Origin: JAGVSR01 sp031413815
GTDB lineage: Bacteria; Pseudomonadota; Alphaproteobacteria; Rhizobiales; Hyphomicrobiaceae
DNA length: 64,000 nucleotides
Direction: 5' to 3'
Assembly: GCA_031413815.1 (NCBI GenBank)
Contig: JANOFU010000018.1
Location: 39,288-103,287 of the forward strand
In this document: piece after piece, positions 55,590 to 64,000 of the stretch
How positions within the stretch are numbered: position 1 is the stretch's first letter
Layout of the letters: the number at the start of each line of letters is the position of its first letter
Program-made: the position numbers and the translations under genes
The notes under the pieces: generated by a model
Seen by the model: only the letters and a program-made list of their open reading frames with translations
Told to the model about the DNA's origin: nothing
The model's database searches: none

Positions 55590-55622
55590 TTGACTGCGGA
55601 GCAGAAGCGGGGATGCTCACGG

Positions 55623-56420
55623 ATGGATCGCGGCGTTTTCATTAGCTATCGGCGCGCAGATGCGAAGTGGGCTGAGGCTCTGGCCGGCGGCCTGACGATT
55701 CAGGGCATACCGGTCTGGTATGACGGCATGATCGCGCCGGGTCAGGACTGGCGCGACAAGATCATCGAGAACATCAATCTCGCGAGCATTTTTATCGTTC
55801 TCCTTTCAAGCGAGGTAAACGCTTCGAGCGAGATCCTGAAGGAGATCGCGGTCGCAAGCCGGGGTGATAAGATTATCCTCGTGGTGCGTATCGAAAACAC
55901 CAAGCCCGCGGGCGAGTACGAGTACGAGCTGACGAACCGCAACTGGTTCGATGCCTTCGACAATCCTGCGCGACAACTTCCCGAGGTGGCCAGCTACATC
56001 GCGGACGTCCTCAAACAACCCGGCCAGCTCGAGCGGAATTTCAAGATTTCTGCTGAAGAATTGCATCGGCGGCGCAAGTTGCGGTTGCTCGGCCACGCGG
56101 GGCTATTGCGCAACAACACGTTTCTGACATTCATTTTTCTGGCTGCTTCGGTTGTGCAATTCTTTGTCTACAATGGAATGACGGGCGCTATCGACGGGCT
56201 CATCGCCGGGGGTGTCTCTCCCCTTCAGGCGGTGCTGGATGTGGCGCTCATCTCCAGTATCGGTTCGCCGTTGCTCCTTCTCGCCGCCATCCAGCAAAAG
56301 CTGTCCGGTGCAGGCTGGCTGATGCCCATTTGCTCGGTCATCAATATCGGCGTGATGGTGCTTTCGGCCCGCAACTTAACGTCTTCAATCATGTACAAGC
56401 TGTCGACGCCGCGGCAATGA
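55623..56420 (+). CDS. TIR-domain protein with C-terminal membrane helices
   Basis: A 265-residue protein from the ATG at 55623 (a TTG at 55590 would add 11 residues). Residues 1-135 form a TIR domain: DRGVFISYRRADAKWAEALA, the BB loop GIPVWYDGMIAPGQDWRDKI, ASIFIVLLSSEVNASSEILK and EIAVASRGDKIILVVRI. The Glu of SSEILKEIAVA is the candidate catalytic residue. Three hydrophobic helices follow at about 160-185, 195-220 and 230-250 (FLTFIFLAASVVQFFVYNGM; SSIGSPLLLLAAIQQ; ICSVINIGVMVLSA). TIR would face the cytoplasm and may cleave NAD or signal by assembly. The HEAT-repeat gene follows by 21 bases. Confidence 0.88.
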   Translation: MDRGVFISYRRADAKWAEALAGGLTIQGIPVWYDGMIAPGQDWRDKIIENINLASIFIVLLSSEVNASSEILKEIAVASRGDKIILVVRIENTKPAGEYEYELTNRNWFDAFDNPARQLPEVASYIADVLKQPGQLERNFKISAEELHRRRKLRLLGHAGLLRNNTFLTFIFLAASVVQFFVYNGMTGAIDGLIAGGVSPLQAVLDVALISSIGSPLLLLAAIQQKLSGAGWLMPICSVINIGVMVLSARNLTSSIMYKLSTPRQ

Positions 56421-56441
56421 CGGCCTGCTTCCGGGGAGGGC

Positions 56442-59400
56442 ATGATGCAGAGCCTTTTCGGCAAATTACGAGCGACCTTGGCACGGGGCCGCCACGCGGC
56501 CGCTGCCGTGGCCTTCACCGGCGCGCTCGCCACCGTCTTTTGTATCGGCGCGGTTTCGGCAGAAGAGAGCCGGGCAGAGACATTCGCGCAATTCGTTACG
56601 TCCCGGTCAGGGATGTCGCTAGATGATCTGTTCGCTGGACTGAAATCGGAGGAGATCAACCTTCGCCGCCATGCCGTGATGACCTTGCCGGAGTTGGCGC
56701 CGGATGATCCCCGAGTCATCGAAGCAACATTGGCGGCGCTCGCCGACCCGAACGAATCCATGCGCGAGGGCGCGCTTGCGGCGCTCATTCGCTACGAGGG
56801 ACCTGGGACTAACGCGATCCTCGCGGCGCTGACGGACCTCCGCCATGTGGAAGACTACGGGTTCTTCTCGCCCGCCTATAACGGATACCGCACGCTTCCA
56901 ATTTCGATTTCGACGCTGGCGTTTGCGGCACTCTATCATTCAAAGCCCAACATTACCGATGCACTGCTCGATCTTTACGCGCGAACGGTTTCAACTCTCC
57001 CGCCGCACGATGCTTTGGCAGTGGAGCCGGACGAGGCCGATCCCGACTTGCCCGCGGCGGCGGAGGGGACGAATGGGGTGCACACGCGTCTCCTCGTGGC
57101 GATTCGGCTTCTCAAGCAGGAGGTGACGCCGCGTCTCGTCGAGGCTCTCGACAGTCAAGACCCACTTCTGAGGAAAGCCGTGCTTCGTGCTGTTCTAAAC
57201 CAGAAACTCACGTCACCGGAAATTCTCAACGCCTTGACGGCGATCGTGCGCAAGGAACCGGCCGGCGAAGGACGGGGCGCCGCGCGGGGGCTTGCGGACC
57301 GGGGTGAGGATGGGCGCGCGATCCTGCGAGACCTGATTGCAGATCCATCACCCGACGTCCGGGCTGTAGCGCTCGAAGCGTTCCCTCCGGACGATCCAAA
57401 GCTCAGGACATACATCGCGCTATTTTTCAACTCCGGCGAAGACCGACTGATCTCCGCTGCGCTCGAGAAGCTCTCACAGAGCGACACCCGAGGGTGTCCA
57501 GATTCCCAGGAACCCGTCGCGTTGCCGCCACTTTTGTCGGGACTCGACGAGCACATCCTGAGCGAAATCGAGGCGATCCTGTTTGAGAGCGAGGACAGCA
57601 AGGCCGTCGACAATGCGGCTGCTATCGTTTCGCGGCTGTCTTGCGGGAACTATCCGCTTCGTAGCCGGATTGCCACCGAACTTGTTCTCGCGTTGCCGGT
57701 CGCTTCGAGTGCGCGACTGAATTCCGTCTCTCGTCTGTTGGATGGCTGGATCGATTCCTGGGCCGTTCCGGAACCGATGCTGCCCGATCCAGCTGCAAAG
57801 CTAGCCATCGCAGAGTCCATGGCACGGGCCGCGACGCATGCTGTGGACCACCAATCGGTCTCCGATCTCGTGCGCGTTTTCCAATCGCTCACACTGTCAC
57901 CCGAGGAAGCCGCGGCCATGGTGCCCTCTGCCGCAAAGACGATCGCGGCTGAAAATGTCGGCTACTGGCTTGGAGACGACAGCATCGTCAGATTCTTGGC
58001 CGACAAGGGCGCGGGATTGGCGCTTGTGGATGCCGTCGCCAAAGCCGTGAAGCCCACGCATTCGCGCGCCGACCAGATTTATGCCGCTCTCAAAAGTATC
58101 CAACCTTCAAGCGAGGCATACTACGCGTGGCAGGCGGAGCTTGCGGATGCCGTGACGTCCAGCGCTGCCGCAGAGGCCTATACCGATATCCTCAACCGGG
58201 AGGGCCTGACGCCAGATAGCATCGATAAGCTTGCGCAGCTCGCGCGGTACGAGGATGTTTCGTACGGCGGAGAGAATCCGGCGCTGAACATGTTGCTAAC
58301 AATGGGTGCCGCGGGTGCCAATGCCCTTGGTGAGCTCATCCGGGACGGCAGCGTGGATATTCCGCGGCGCCGTGCCATCGTCGAGGCTGCCGCGCACGCG
58401 GCGGCCGACCGCGCCGAGATCCGTGCGCTCATCCGCAGTTTGGCGTCACGCGACGGTGACCCTGATATTCAAGTGGCCGCTCTCGAGACACTCTGGCAGT
58501 TCAAGACCGAGCCCGATGGGGCTCTGGCTCTGCTTCGTCAGGTCATGAGTTCGCCGCTGGTCGAAGTTCGCCGGGCGGCCGCGAGCGGGTGGCGGGCAAG
58601 CTGGGCTACAGCCGACGCAATGTTCACGGCCGCCTTCGGAGACACGGATCCGCTCGTTCAGGCCGAGGCCGTCCGTTTCATTCCTGGGCTCGAAGGCGGG
58701 GCAGATCGGATAATGACGTCGTTGCGCGCCGCGATCGGCAGTCCGCACGACGAGGTCAAGACGGCGGCCTGGAAAACCGTGCGCGATATGAACAACGTGG
58801 CGGTGCCACTCTTGATCGAGCTCGCGCGTGGCAATGCGGCCCTGCCAGAGGACTTTTTTAACGCCGTCCGCTTTCTTGATGAGCGGAACGCCGAGCTCTC
58901 GATCGCGTTGGAAGAGCGCTCGCGATCGAGCACCGCCAGAGACGCCGCTGAAGTCCGTCTGTTTCTGGAAAGCGAGAAGCGAGCCCCCTTCCATGCGAAG
59001 CCGGACGCGCCGCCGTCTGCGGATGAAATAGCACAGATGAAGTCGGACCTGGCCAGCGCCAATGAAAGGCTCACGGCGTTTGCCGCGCGCCGCTTAATGG
59101 AGTCAGGGGCTGACCCCTGGGGCGACGAAGGACTTCTTGCCTCGGTGGTCACTGAACTACGCGTCAAAAAAATCGTTCAGGAAAATCTTGCGGCGGCCCT
59201 CGACGTACTTCATCCGCCCGGTGTCATGCTGACGTCCGGGCGCTCTCGCGATTTGCCCGTCTTTCCGTGGCCGCCCCCGGCTGGGTACGCCATCTACTCG
59301 ATCCCCCGAACTCTTGTCACGAACGCGACCACGACAAAATTTGCAGACGTCTATAAGACAATCATCGGCGCGTTAGCTTCAGTCAGCAAGAACTTCGAGC

Positions 59401-59834
59401 ATGGGCTCTTCACAGGACCAACGAACGGTTTCGCCCTCGTGGCACGCCTGGAACGCGTGAAAGCAGACGGCACGCCGTTTCCGGAACCTGGGCGTTGGGT
59501 GACAGAGGGTAGCCCGAAGCTCAGTCTGAGCGATCTCCTCGGTGATCTATTTTTAGCAAGGCCTGGCTATTTCCGAACAATCGTGTTTGCGGTTACAAGC
59601 GATCTTCAACCTGGATCAGATTCTGCGGCAAAGTTGCCGGTGCCGGGCGAAGGCGTTCAAGACATTCCGCCGGAGATGGCAGCGGTTCCGTTTGGAGACC
59701 AACATTACGTGCTAGCGCTCGTCTATTCGTTCGAACGCAAGCCCGGCGGCCAAGTTCAGCCGTGGAAGGACGGCGCGCCGTCCCCGCTAAGCCACCTCGA
59801 CCACGCTGGCATTCTGCAAATGCTAAAGAATTGA
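56442..59834 (+). CDS. giant exported HEAT-repeat protein with conserved C-terminal domain
   Basis: An 1130-residue protein with a strong GGGGAGGG site. The signal peptide (AAAAVAFTGALATVFCIGAV, cleavage after VSA-40) predicts export. Residues about 60-880 are HEAT-like helical repeats (LRRHAVMTLPELAPDDPRVI, VRAVALEAFPPDDPKLRTYI, VEVRRAAASGWRASWATADA). The last 220 residues form a separate domain (RDLPVFPWPPPAGYAIYSIP, TGPTNGFALVARLERVKADG, ARPGYFRTIVFAVTSDLQ, HYVLALVYSFERKPGG). A similar domain, from memory, occurs at the end of other large conflict-type proteins, but I cannot name it. It is very probably co-transcribed with the TIR protein and may be its sensor or partner. Confidence 0.8.
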   Translation: MMQSLFGKLRATLARGRHAAAAVAFTGALATVFCIGAVSAEESRAETFAQFVTSRSGMSLDDLFAGLKSEEINLRRHAVMTLPELAPDDPRVIEATLAALADPNESMREGALAALIRYEGPGTNAILAALTDLRHVEDYGFFSPAYNGYRTLPISISTLAFAALYHSKPNITDALLDLYARTVSTLPPHDALAVEPDEADPDLPAAAEGTNGVHTRLLVAIRLLKQEVTPRLVEALDSQDPLLRKAVLRAVLNQKLTSPEILNALTAIVRKEPAGEGRGAARGLADRGEDGRAILRDLIADPSPDVRAVALEAFPPDDPKLRTYIALFFNSGEDRLISAALEKLSQSDTRGCPDSQEPVALPPLLSGLDEHILSEIEAILFESEDSKAVDNAAAIVSRLSCGNYPLRSRIATELVLALPVASSARLNSVSRLLDGWIDSWAVPEPMLPDPAAKLAIAESMARAATHAVDHQSVSDLVRVFQSLTLSPEEAAAMVPSAAKTIAAENVGYWLGDDSIVRFLADKGAGLALVDAVAKAVKPTHSRADQIYAALKSIQPSSEAYYAWQAELADAVTSSAAAEAYTDILNREGLTPDSIDKLAQLARYEDVSYGGENPALNMLLTMGAAGANALGELIRDGSVDIPRRRAIVEAAAHAAADRAEIRALIRSLASRDGDPDIQVAALETLWQFKTEPDGALALLRQVMSSPLVEVRRAAASGWRASWATADAMFTAAFGDTDPLVQAEAVRFIPGLEGGADRIMTSLRAAIGSPHDEVKTAAWKTVRDMNNVAVPLLIELARGNAALPEDFFNAVRFLDERNAELSIALEERSRSSTARDAAEVRLFLESEKRAPFHAKPDAPPSADEIAQMKSDLASANERLTAFAARRLMESGADPWGDEGLLASVVTELRVKKIVQENLAAALDVLHPPGVMLTSGRSRDLPVFPWPPPAGYAIYSIPRTLVTNATTTKFADVYKTIIGALASVSKNFEHGLFTGPTNGFALVARLERVKADGTPFPEPGRWVTEGSPKLSLSDLLGDLFLARPGYFRTIVFAVTSDLQPGSDSAAKLPVPGEGVQDIPPEMAAVPFGDQHYVLALVYSFERKPGGQVQPWKDGAPSPLSHLDHAGILQMLKN

Positions 59835-59877
59835 TGCCGGGATCTTTCTTACTGCACGTTCTAAGGTTCGCCGTGAG

Positions 59878-60246
59878 TCATAAGCGCCGCCCGTCGAAAA
59901 GGTGACGGTGACTGTGCAGAGGAAGCTGCCAATTCGGCCTTGTGACGGCCTCGCAGATCGCCTCTGCATCCGCCTCGTCGTTCTTCTGTGTCTTCACGTA
60001 CGGCGTGACGTATGCGGGCGGCATGAGGCGAACCTCGTGCCCCATCGCCGCGAATGTGCGGGCCCAATGATGAGCCGTTGCACACGCTTCGATGCCAATC
60101 AGGCAAGGCTCCAGCTTGGAGAAGAACACCTCGACCTGAGCTCGACGAAGCTTGCGGCTGAAAACCCTCTGACCTTCAGCGCCCACGCCATAGGCATGAA
60201 AGACATTCTTCGCGATATCGAGACCTACTGTGACTGCTTGCATCAT
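59878..60246 (-). pseudogene. truncated IS110-family transposase (N-terminal DEDD part)
   Basis: About 122 residues from the ATG at 60246. The DEDD nuclease start is clear: MQAVTVGLDIAKNVFHAYGV, SKLEPCLIGIEACATAHHWA and VRLMPPAYVTPYVKTQKNDE, with ADAEAICEAVTRPN. After that the sequence leaves the family (WQLPLHSHRHLFDGRRL), and the C-terminal domain of about 200 residues is missing. IS110 enzymes use a nuclease of the RuvC type and a bridge RNA; this copy cannot be active. Confidence 0.85.
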
Positions 60247-60450
60247 TGGTTGCTCCTCCACCACTTCTCCGAAACCGTATAGGTCTCAGGCTAGGTGGAT
60301 GCCGTCCACAGCAGAGCAAGCGGACATCAAACCACCCAAGGTTAGCACCGACGCCGCCGACCTGAGCTATGCCGCTTATACCTCAGAAGCTGCCGAACCG
60401 CTGATGGCTGAGATGGGCCATAAGCGGCCCAACACGATCCCGCGAACACC

Positions 60451-61101
60451 CTATAGCGGGTAGCGGATAATCACCGGCTTTTCGCGGTTAAAAGCGTCGG
60501 CTTCGATCCGAGTAACAATGAAGTCCGCCACGTCCGCGCGCGCGACGATGCCGTTACGCCATTCGCCCGGTCGGGTGAGAACGGTGTAGTTGCCGCTCGC
60601 TGCCCAATTCGTGAGGACCCCCGGTCGTACGATCAGCCAGTTCAGGTCGGTGGCCACGATCAGTGCCTCCTGGATTGACTTGTCGTCGTAGGCATTCTTG
60701 AAGATCAACTTGAAGGGGAGCCGCTGAAGAATGTTTATCGCGTCGTGGCTATCGCCAGCCCCAAAGCCGGTAACAGCAACGAGCTTGTCGACGCCAGCCT
60801 TGGCCATCGCGGGCAACAGAATGCGGGTCGCTTCCGAAAACAGAGTTACCGACTTGAGAACGAAATCAAGCGTGGGCGGAACACCAAGCGCCTGCACGAC
60901 GACGTCGATCCCAACGAGTGCCCGGGCGACATCAGCTGCATTACGGGCATCGCCTTTGAATGCTTCGCAAGCTCCACCGACATCCGTCGGCATTCGGCCA
61001 CTGCGCGACATGGCACGGACGGTATGTCCCTTCGCAACCGCAGCGCGGCAAACGGCCAGACCGATGCCCTGACTCCCACCGACTACCAGAATACGCGTCA
61101 T
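60451..61101 (-). CDS. NAD(P)-binding oxidoreductase of the atypical SDR/NmrA type
   Basis: A 216-residue protein starting MTRILVVGGSQGIGLAVCRA, the dinucleotide-binding loop. FKGDARNAADVARALVGIDV and ALGVPPTLDF follow, then KLVAVTGFGAGDSHDAINIL and LNWLIVRPGVLTNWAASGNY. There is no YxxxK active site of classical SDRs. Related proteins are NAD(P)-dependent reductases or sensors. It lies between the IS110 remnant and the IS1182 element and is not obviously part of an operon. Confidence 0.82.
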   Translation of the reverse strand: MTRILVVGGSQGIGLAVCRAAVAKGHTVRAMSRSGRMPTDVGGACEAFKGDARNAADVARALVGIDVVVQALGVPPTLDFVLKSVTLFSEATRILLPAMAKAGVDKLVAVTGFGAGDSHDAINILQRLPFKLIFKNAYDDKSIQEALIVATDLNWLIVRPGVLTNWAASGNYTVLTRPGEWRNGIVARADVADFIVTRIEADAFNREKPVIIRYPL

Positions 61102-61375
61102 GATCGTGCATCAACCTCAGGTAAGCAGACTGCAAAATGGCTACCTATCCCAAAGAGCATCCTGTCCATCATAGTTGGTCGCTTTCTAAGAAATAGCGTG
61201 CAGTCAGTTCAGACCATTAGCAAGTAAGCATTCGTCAAAGGCGGATTAGGTTGGGTAGCGACCACCGGACCTCAGACAGGTAGATAACCAATTTTTTGCG
61301 TTGCACCGTGAATCTCACCGCTAGGCTGAGCCCGATACAACATGTTTGCTGAGCACCGGCACTTCGTCCGGTTCG
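61102..61375. other. intergenic sequence between the oxidoreductase and the IS element
   Basis: No gene supported. It is the native flank that precedes the left end of the IS1182-type element. Confidence 0.4.
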
Positions 61376-61394
61376 GGCCCAGGCTGTGTGAAAA
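61376..61394. repeat. IS1182-type left inverted repeat
   Basis: Perfect inverse of 63008-63026. Confidence 0.9.
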
Positions 61395-61439
61395 CTCCAC
61401 TGATGTTACCATGCTTTGATTGAATCGGCGGGGGTTCCG

Positions 61440-62876
61440 ATGGCTGGTTTCGTGGCAGGTGTCGATCGCGGGCAGAGCACGCTGTTTCCAGCCATTCTTG
61501 ATGACTACATCGATGCCGACAATCCGGTTCGAGCCGTTGATTTCTTTGTCGACGGGCTCGATCTGAGCAAGCTTGGCTTTGCGGGCGTGAAGCCCTCGGA
61601 TGTGGGGCGGCCCAGTTATCATCCGGCTATGATGCTCAAGCTTTACATTTACGGCTATCTCAACCGCATCCCGTCAAGCCGGCGTCTGGAACGCGAGTGC
61701 CAGCGCAACCTCGAACTGATCTGGCTCACGGGCCGCCTCGCGCCGGACTTCAAGACCATCGCCGATTTTCGGAAAGACAATGGCAGTCCAATCAGAGAAG
61801 TCTGCCGGGCTTTCGTCGGTTTGGCGCGCAAGCTTGATTTGTTGAGTTCGGCGAGTGTCGCCATCGACGGCTCTAAGTTCAAAGCCGTCAACGCGCGAGA
61901 TAAGAACTTCACCGAAGGCAAGATGCGTCGCCGCCTCGAACGGATCGACGAAAGTATCGCGCGTTATATGGCGCAGCTCGAAACGGCCGACCGCCACGGC
62001 GATGCGGTGCCTGCGGCTAAAATTACGCGCCTCAACGACAAGGTTGCGAAGCTGAAAGAAGAGATCGTCCGGCTCAATGCCATCAATGACCTGATGATCC
62101 AGAGCAAAGATAAGCAAATATCACTGACCGATACCGATGCCCGCTCAATGGCCACGAGTGGCAAGGACACCGGCATCGTCGGCTACAATGTGCAGGCGGC
62201 CGTCGATACGGAGAACCATCTAATCGTCGCGCACGACGTGACGAACATTGGCAGCGATCGACACCAACTGCACACCATGGCCGAGCAGGCGCGCATTGAA
62301 CTGGGCATCGAGCAGCTCGAAGTCGTTGCAGATCGTGGCTACTACGATAGCAGTGAGATCAAGGCGTGTGAGGATGCTGGCATAGCGGTCACATTGCCCA
62401 AACCGCAAACGTCATCAGCAAAGTTTGAGGGCCGCTTTGGCAAGCAGGACTTCGTCTATGAGGCGGATACCGACGTCTATCGCTGCCCGGCTGGCGAACA
62501 GCTGCCGTATCGCTTTACCGGCGTGGAGGACGGTAAGGCACTGCGCCGCTATTGGACAACCGCATGCAAGACTTGCGCGCTGAAAGGCAAGTGCACGACT
62601 GGGCCCGAGCGGCGTATCTCACGCTGGGAGCACGAGGCAATTCTGGAAAAGGTTCAGAGCCGACTTGACCACAACCTCGATGCGATGCGTGTCCGCCGCT
62701 CGACGGTGGAGCATCCGTTTGGCACCATCAAGTGCTGGATGGGCGCGACGCACTTTCTGACCACGTCGTTGCCCAAAGTGGCGACCGAGATGGCGCTCAA
62801 CGTGCTTGCCTACAATATGAAGCGGGTGATCGCGATTCTTGGTGTCGATGCCTTGATCGAGAAGATGCGCGCGTAA
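61440..62876 (+). CDS. IS1182-family transposase
   Basis: A 478-residue DDE-type transposase from the ATG at 61440. The N-terminal domain (GQSTLFPAILDDYIDADNPV; GRPSYHPAMMLKLYIYGYLN; SSRRLERECQRNLELIWLTG) is followed by VAIDGSKFKAVNARDKNF (first Asp). The catalytic core has GIVGYNVQAAVDTENHLIVA, VVADRGYYDSSEIKACEDAG (second Asp) and RRSTVEHPFGTIKCWMGATH (Glu). It is full length and uninterrupted, so the element may still move. Confidence 0.95.
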   Translation: MAGFVAGVDRGQSTLFPAILDDYIDADNPVRAVDFFVDGLDLSKLGFAGVKPSDVGRPSYHPAMMLKLYIYGYLNRIPSSRRLERECQRNLELIWLTGRLAPDFKTIADFRKDNGSPIREVCRAFVGLARKLDLLSSASVAIDGSKFKAVNARDKNFTEGKMRRRLERIDESIARYMAQLETADRHGDAVPAAKITRLNDKVAKLKEEIVRLNAINDLMIQSKDKQISLTDTDARSMATSGKDTGIVGYNVQAAVDTENHLIVAHDVTNIGSDRHQLHTMAEQARIELGIEQLEVVADRGYYDSSEIKACEDAGIAVTLPKPQTSSAKFEGRFGKQDFVYEADTDVYRCPAGEQLPYRFTGVEDGKALRRYWTTACKTCALKGKCTTGPERRISRWEHEAILEKVQSRLDHNLDAMRVRRSTVEHPFGTIKCWMGATHFLTTSLPKVATEMALNVLAYNMKRVIAILGVDALIEKMRA

Positions 62877-63007
62877 AACAAGGGGCGCGCCGCACACCCA
62901 GTTGCCAAGCATCGCCTCAAGCACGGCTCCCGAGCCATTTCGGCCGCTTTTGGAACTCACTCAGTCGAAAAACAGCATCTGGTCGCACGTCAAGACCTAC
63001 ACTGTCA

Positions 63008-63026
63008 TTTTCACACAGCCTGGGCC
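63008..63026. repeat. IS1182-type right inverted repeat
   Basis: Perfect inverse of 61376-61394. Confidence 0.9.
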
Positions 63027-63063
63027 AAAAGCAGGCTCAGAATGTGCTCGACCCAAGGCCGCT

Positions 63064-63789
63064 TCAAAGCGGCAGAAGAGCGACGACACCCGCCAGAATT
63101 AGAATGACGCCCGCTAGACCCTCGAAGACGCGTCCCGTTAGTGCGAAACGGGCGCCGCTCCGAGCCGCTAGTGCTCCCAAACGTTCTCGTCCAAGTGCCG
63201 CCATGAGAGCTACGATAGAGAGCGTCAAAGCAACGCCGACCAGCATTGATGCCGCGAACGCCAAGCCTGCCTCGGGAATGCCTCGCGCGATGGCCATCGT
63301 CATCGTGAAAAGCGTCAGCGGACACGGAATGAGTCCGGCCGTAACACCAAAAAAGACGCCGTTGGAATGCTGGTGCGATGTCCGTGTTATCGCACGAACG
63401 ACCATCCAGGCACCTATGGCGGCGACCAGTAAGCGTGATAAATCCTCAAGAAGCGGCGCTCTGCCGGCACCTATGAGCGTTCGCTCTATAATCGGTAAGG
63501 CGAGAAGGGCGATCACGACCGACATCAGAATATGGGTTACGGAGAGAATACTCGCGACCCTGATGCTGTTCAGGATCTTTGTCTTTGAGCCGGCAACGTA
63601 GGACGCCAACAGCATTTTGCTGTGGCCTGGTGTGAGGGCGTGAACAGCTCCGAATCCGACGCCGAACGGAATAATTGCAGCCAGATGCCGGAGATCACGT
63701 GTTTCGGCAAAGATCCGCAGATCCGTGGCGACACGCTCGCGGATGATGCCTTGAACTTCGACCAGAAACCCAAGCAGGCTATCGAGCAT
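63064..63789 (-). CDS. NicO/RcnA-family nickel/cobalt exporter-like membrane protein
   Basis: A 241-residue polytopic protein. The N-terminal cytoplasmic or amphipathic part is followed by GVGFGAVHALTPGHSKMLLA, with the HxxTPGHSK motif of the family. SVTHILMSVVIALLALPI and FFGVTAGLIPCPLTLFTMTM come next, and the last helices are GLAFAASMLVGVALTLSIVA and VFEGLAGVILILAGVVALLP. Family members export Ni2+ or Co2+; the C-terminal Cys-Pro and His pattern fits, but the substrate is not known. It lies just past the IS element on the same strand as the partial gene upstream. Confidence 0.87.
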   Translation of the reverse strand: MLDSLLGFLVEVQGIIRERVATDLRIFAETRDLRHLAAIIPFGVGFGAVHALTPGHSKMLLASYVAGSKTKILNSIRVASILSVTHILMSVVIALLALPIIERTLIGAGRAPLLEDLSRLLVAAIGAWMVVRAITRTSHQHSNGVFFGVTAGLIPCPLTLFTMTMAIARGIPEAGLAFAASMLVGVALTLSIVALMAALGRERLGALAARSGARFALTGRVFEGLAGVILILAGVVALLPL

Positions 63790-63808
63790 GTGTTAGACCT
63801 CCGCCGGG

Positions 63809-64000
63809 CTACTCTGCGGAGCGTCCGCCCGCGACAACACGTGGATTGCCGGATTGCGCGCCACTATCCTGATCCGGCGCCTCCTGCACATGATCGCGAG
63901 TGGAAAATATGACGGTATCAGGGTCGTGGGAAGGCCACACTAACCCGGCCACAACCACAGCCGCAGTTGCCAAGACAGCGAATACGGCAAACGCAATCGT
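63809..64000 (-). CDS. C-terminal end of a membrane-anchored protein (runs off right edge)
   Basis: 63 residues remain. They contain a hydrophobic segment (AFAVFAVLATAAVVVAGLVW) followed by a polar, Asp/Gln-rich tail (ending NPRVVAGGRSAE). It is directly upstream of the metal exporter on the same strand, with 19 bases between the two genes, so the two are probably one operon. The start and family are outside the window. Confidence 0.55.
   Translation of the reverse strand, partial: TIAFAVFAVLATAAVVVAGLVWPSHDPDTVIFSTRDHVQEAPDQDSGAQSGNPRVVAGGRSAE

Larger units (their letters stand above)
61376..63026 (+). mobile_element. IS1182-family insertion sequence, complete
   Basis: About 1.65 kb bounded by inverted ends. 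Left GGCCCAGGCTGTGTGAAAA (61376-61394) and right TTTTCACACAGCCTGGGCC (63008-63026) are perfect 19-base inverse copies. It carries one transposase gene. No clear target duplication is seen beside the ends. The element lies between the oxidoreductase gene and the metal exporter gene, 38 bases from the latter's stop codon. Confidence 0.9.

Noticed and set aside
61272..61622. Minus-strand frame across the left end of the IS1182 element
   Set aside because: It crosses the inverted repeat and overlaps the transposase start, so it is a shadow.

Overview
The window looks like chromosomal DNA of a GC-rich alphaproteobacterium of the order Hyphomicrobiales (Rhizobiales). The evidence is gene order rather than any single marker: fsa-priA-atpHAGDC-rppH-ctpA-envC, HIG1 protein-cobalamin adenosyltransferase-etfBA-hbd, dapF-(mtaB)-ftsY-yciB and rpmH-rnpA-yidC-engB are all typical of that group. 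I cannot fix the genus from sequence alone.

Layout. 1-3.0 kb: a partial XRE regulator, a small membrane protein, then rpsP and ffh on the minus strand separated by an unusual membrane-anchored gene. 3.2-6.0 kb: a PilZ protein, an EF-hand lipoprotein and a secreted PQQ-type sugar dehydrogenase. 6.1-10.6 kb: dapF, an internally deleted mtaB remnant, ftsY, two tandem yciB paralogues and a MarR regulator. 10.7-15.6 kb: asd, two unknown genes and a SulP transporter with STAS and cyclic-nucleotide-binding domains. 16-20 kb: an HU-like protein, a toxin-antitoxin pair flanked by a 23-bp direct repeat of the fsa 3' end, fsa and priA. 20-27 kb: a His-rich secreted protein, a frameshifted DUF1778 antitoxin remnant, and the F1 ATP synthase operon atpHAGDC with a small zinc-ribbon gene between atpD and atpC. 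27-38 kb: two RppH-type Nudix genes, ctpA, envC, the HIG1/adenosyltransferase/rhomboid/ETF/hydroxyacyl-CoA dehydrogenase cluster, an SDR, a secreted protein and a HAD hydrolase.

38-48.9 kb is the usual rpmH-rnpA-yidC-engB-argB-HAD-hydrolase block, broken by two insertions. A TIR-domain gene sits between the HAD hydrolase and argB. A Clp-N-domain membrane protein plus a sensor kinase and response regulator sit between argB and engB. 49-54 kb holds a DUF547 protein, a VTT membrane protein overlapping a mercuric-reductase-like flavoprotein, and a sensor kinase. A tRNA-Arg(ACG) gene at 54.2 kb marks the start of an accessory region that runs to the window end.

The accessory region (54.3-64 kb) carries a DUF3768 gene, a two-gene unit of a TIR-transmembrane protein and a 1130-residue exported HEAT-repeat protein, a truncated IS110 transposase, an NAD(P)-binding oxidoreductase, a complete IS1182-family element with inverted ends, and a NicO-type metal exporter. 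The TIR-TM/HEAT pair is the best candidate here for an undescribed conflict or stress system: a cytoplasmic TIR effector held in the inner membrane and co-transcribed with a large predicted periplasmic repeat protein. This is inference from domain content, operon spacing and location, not demonstrated function.
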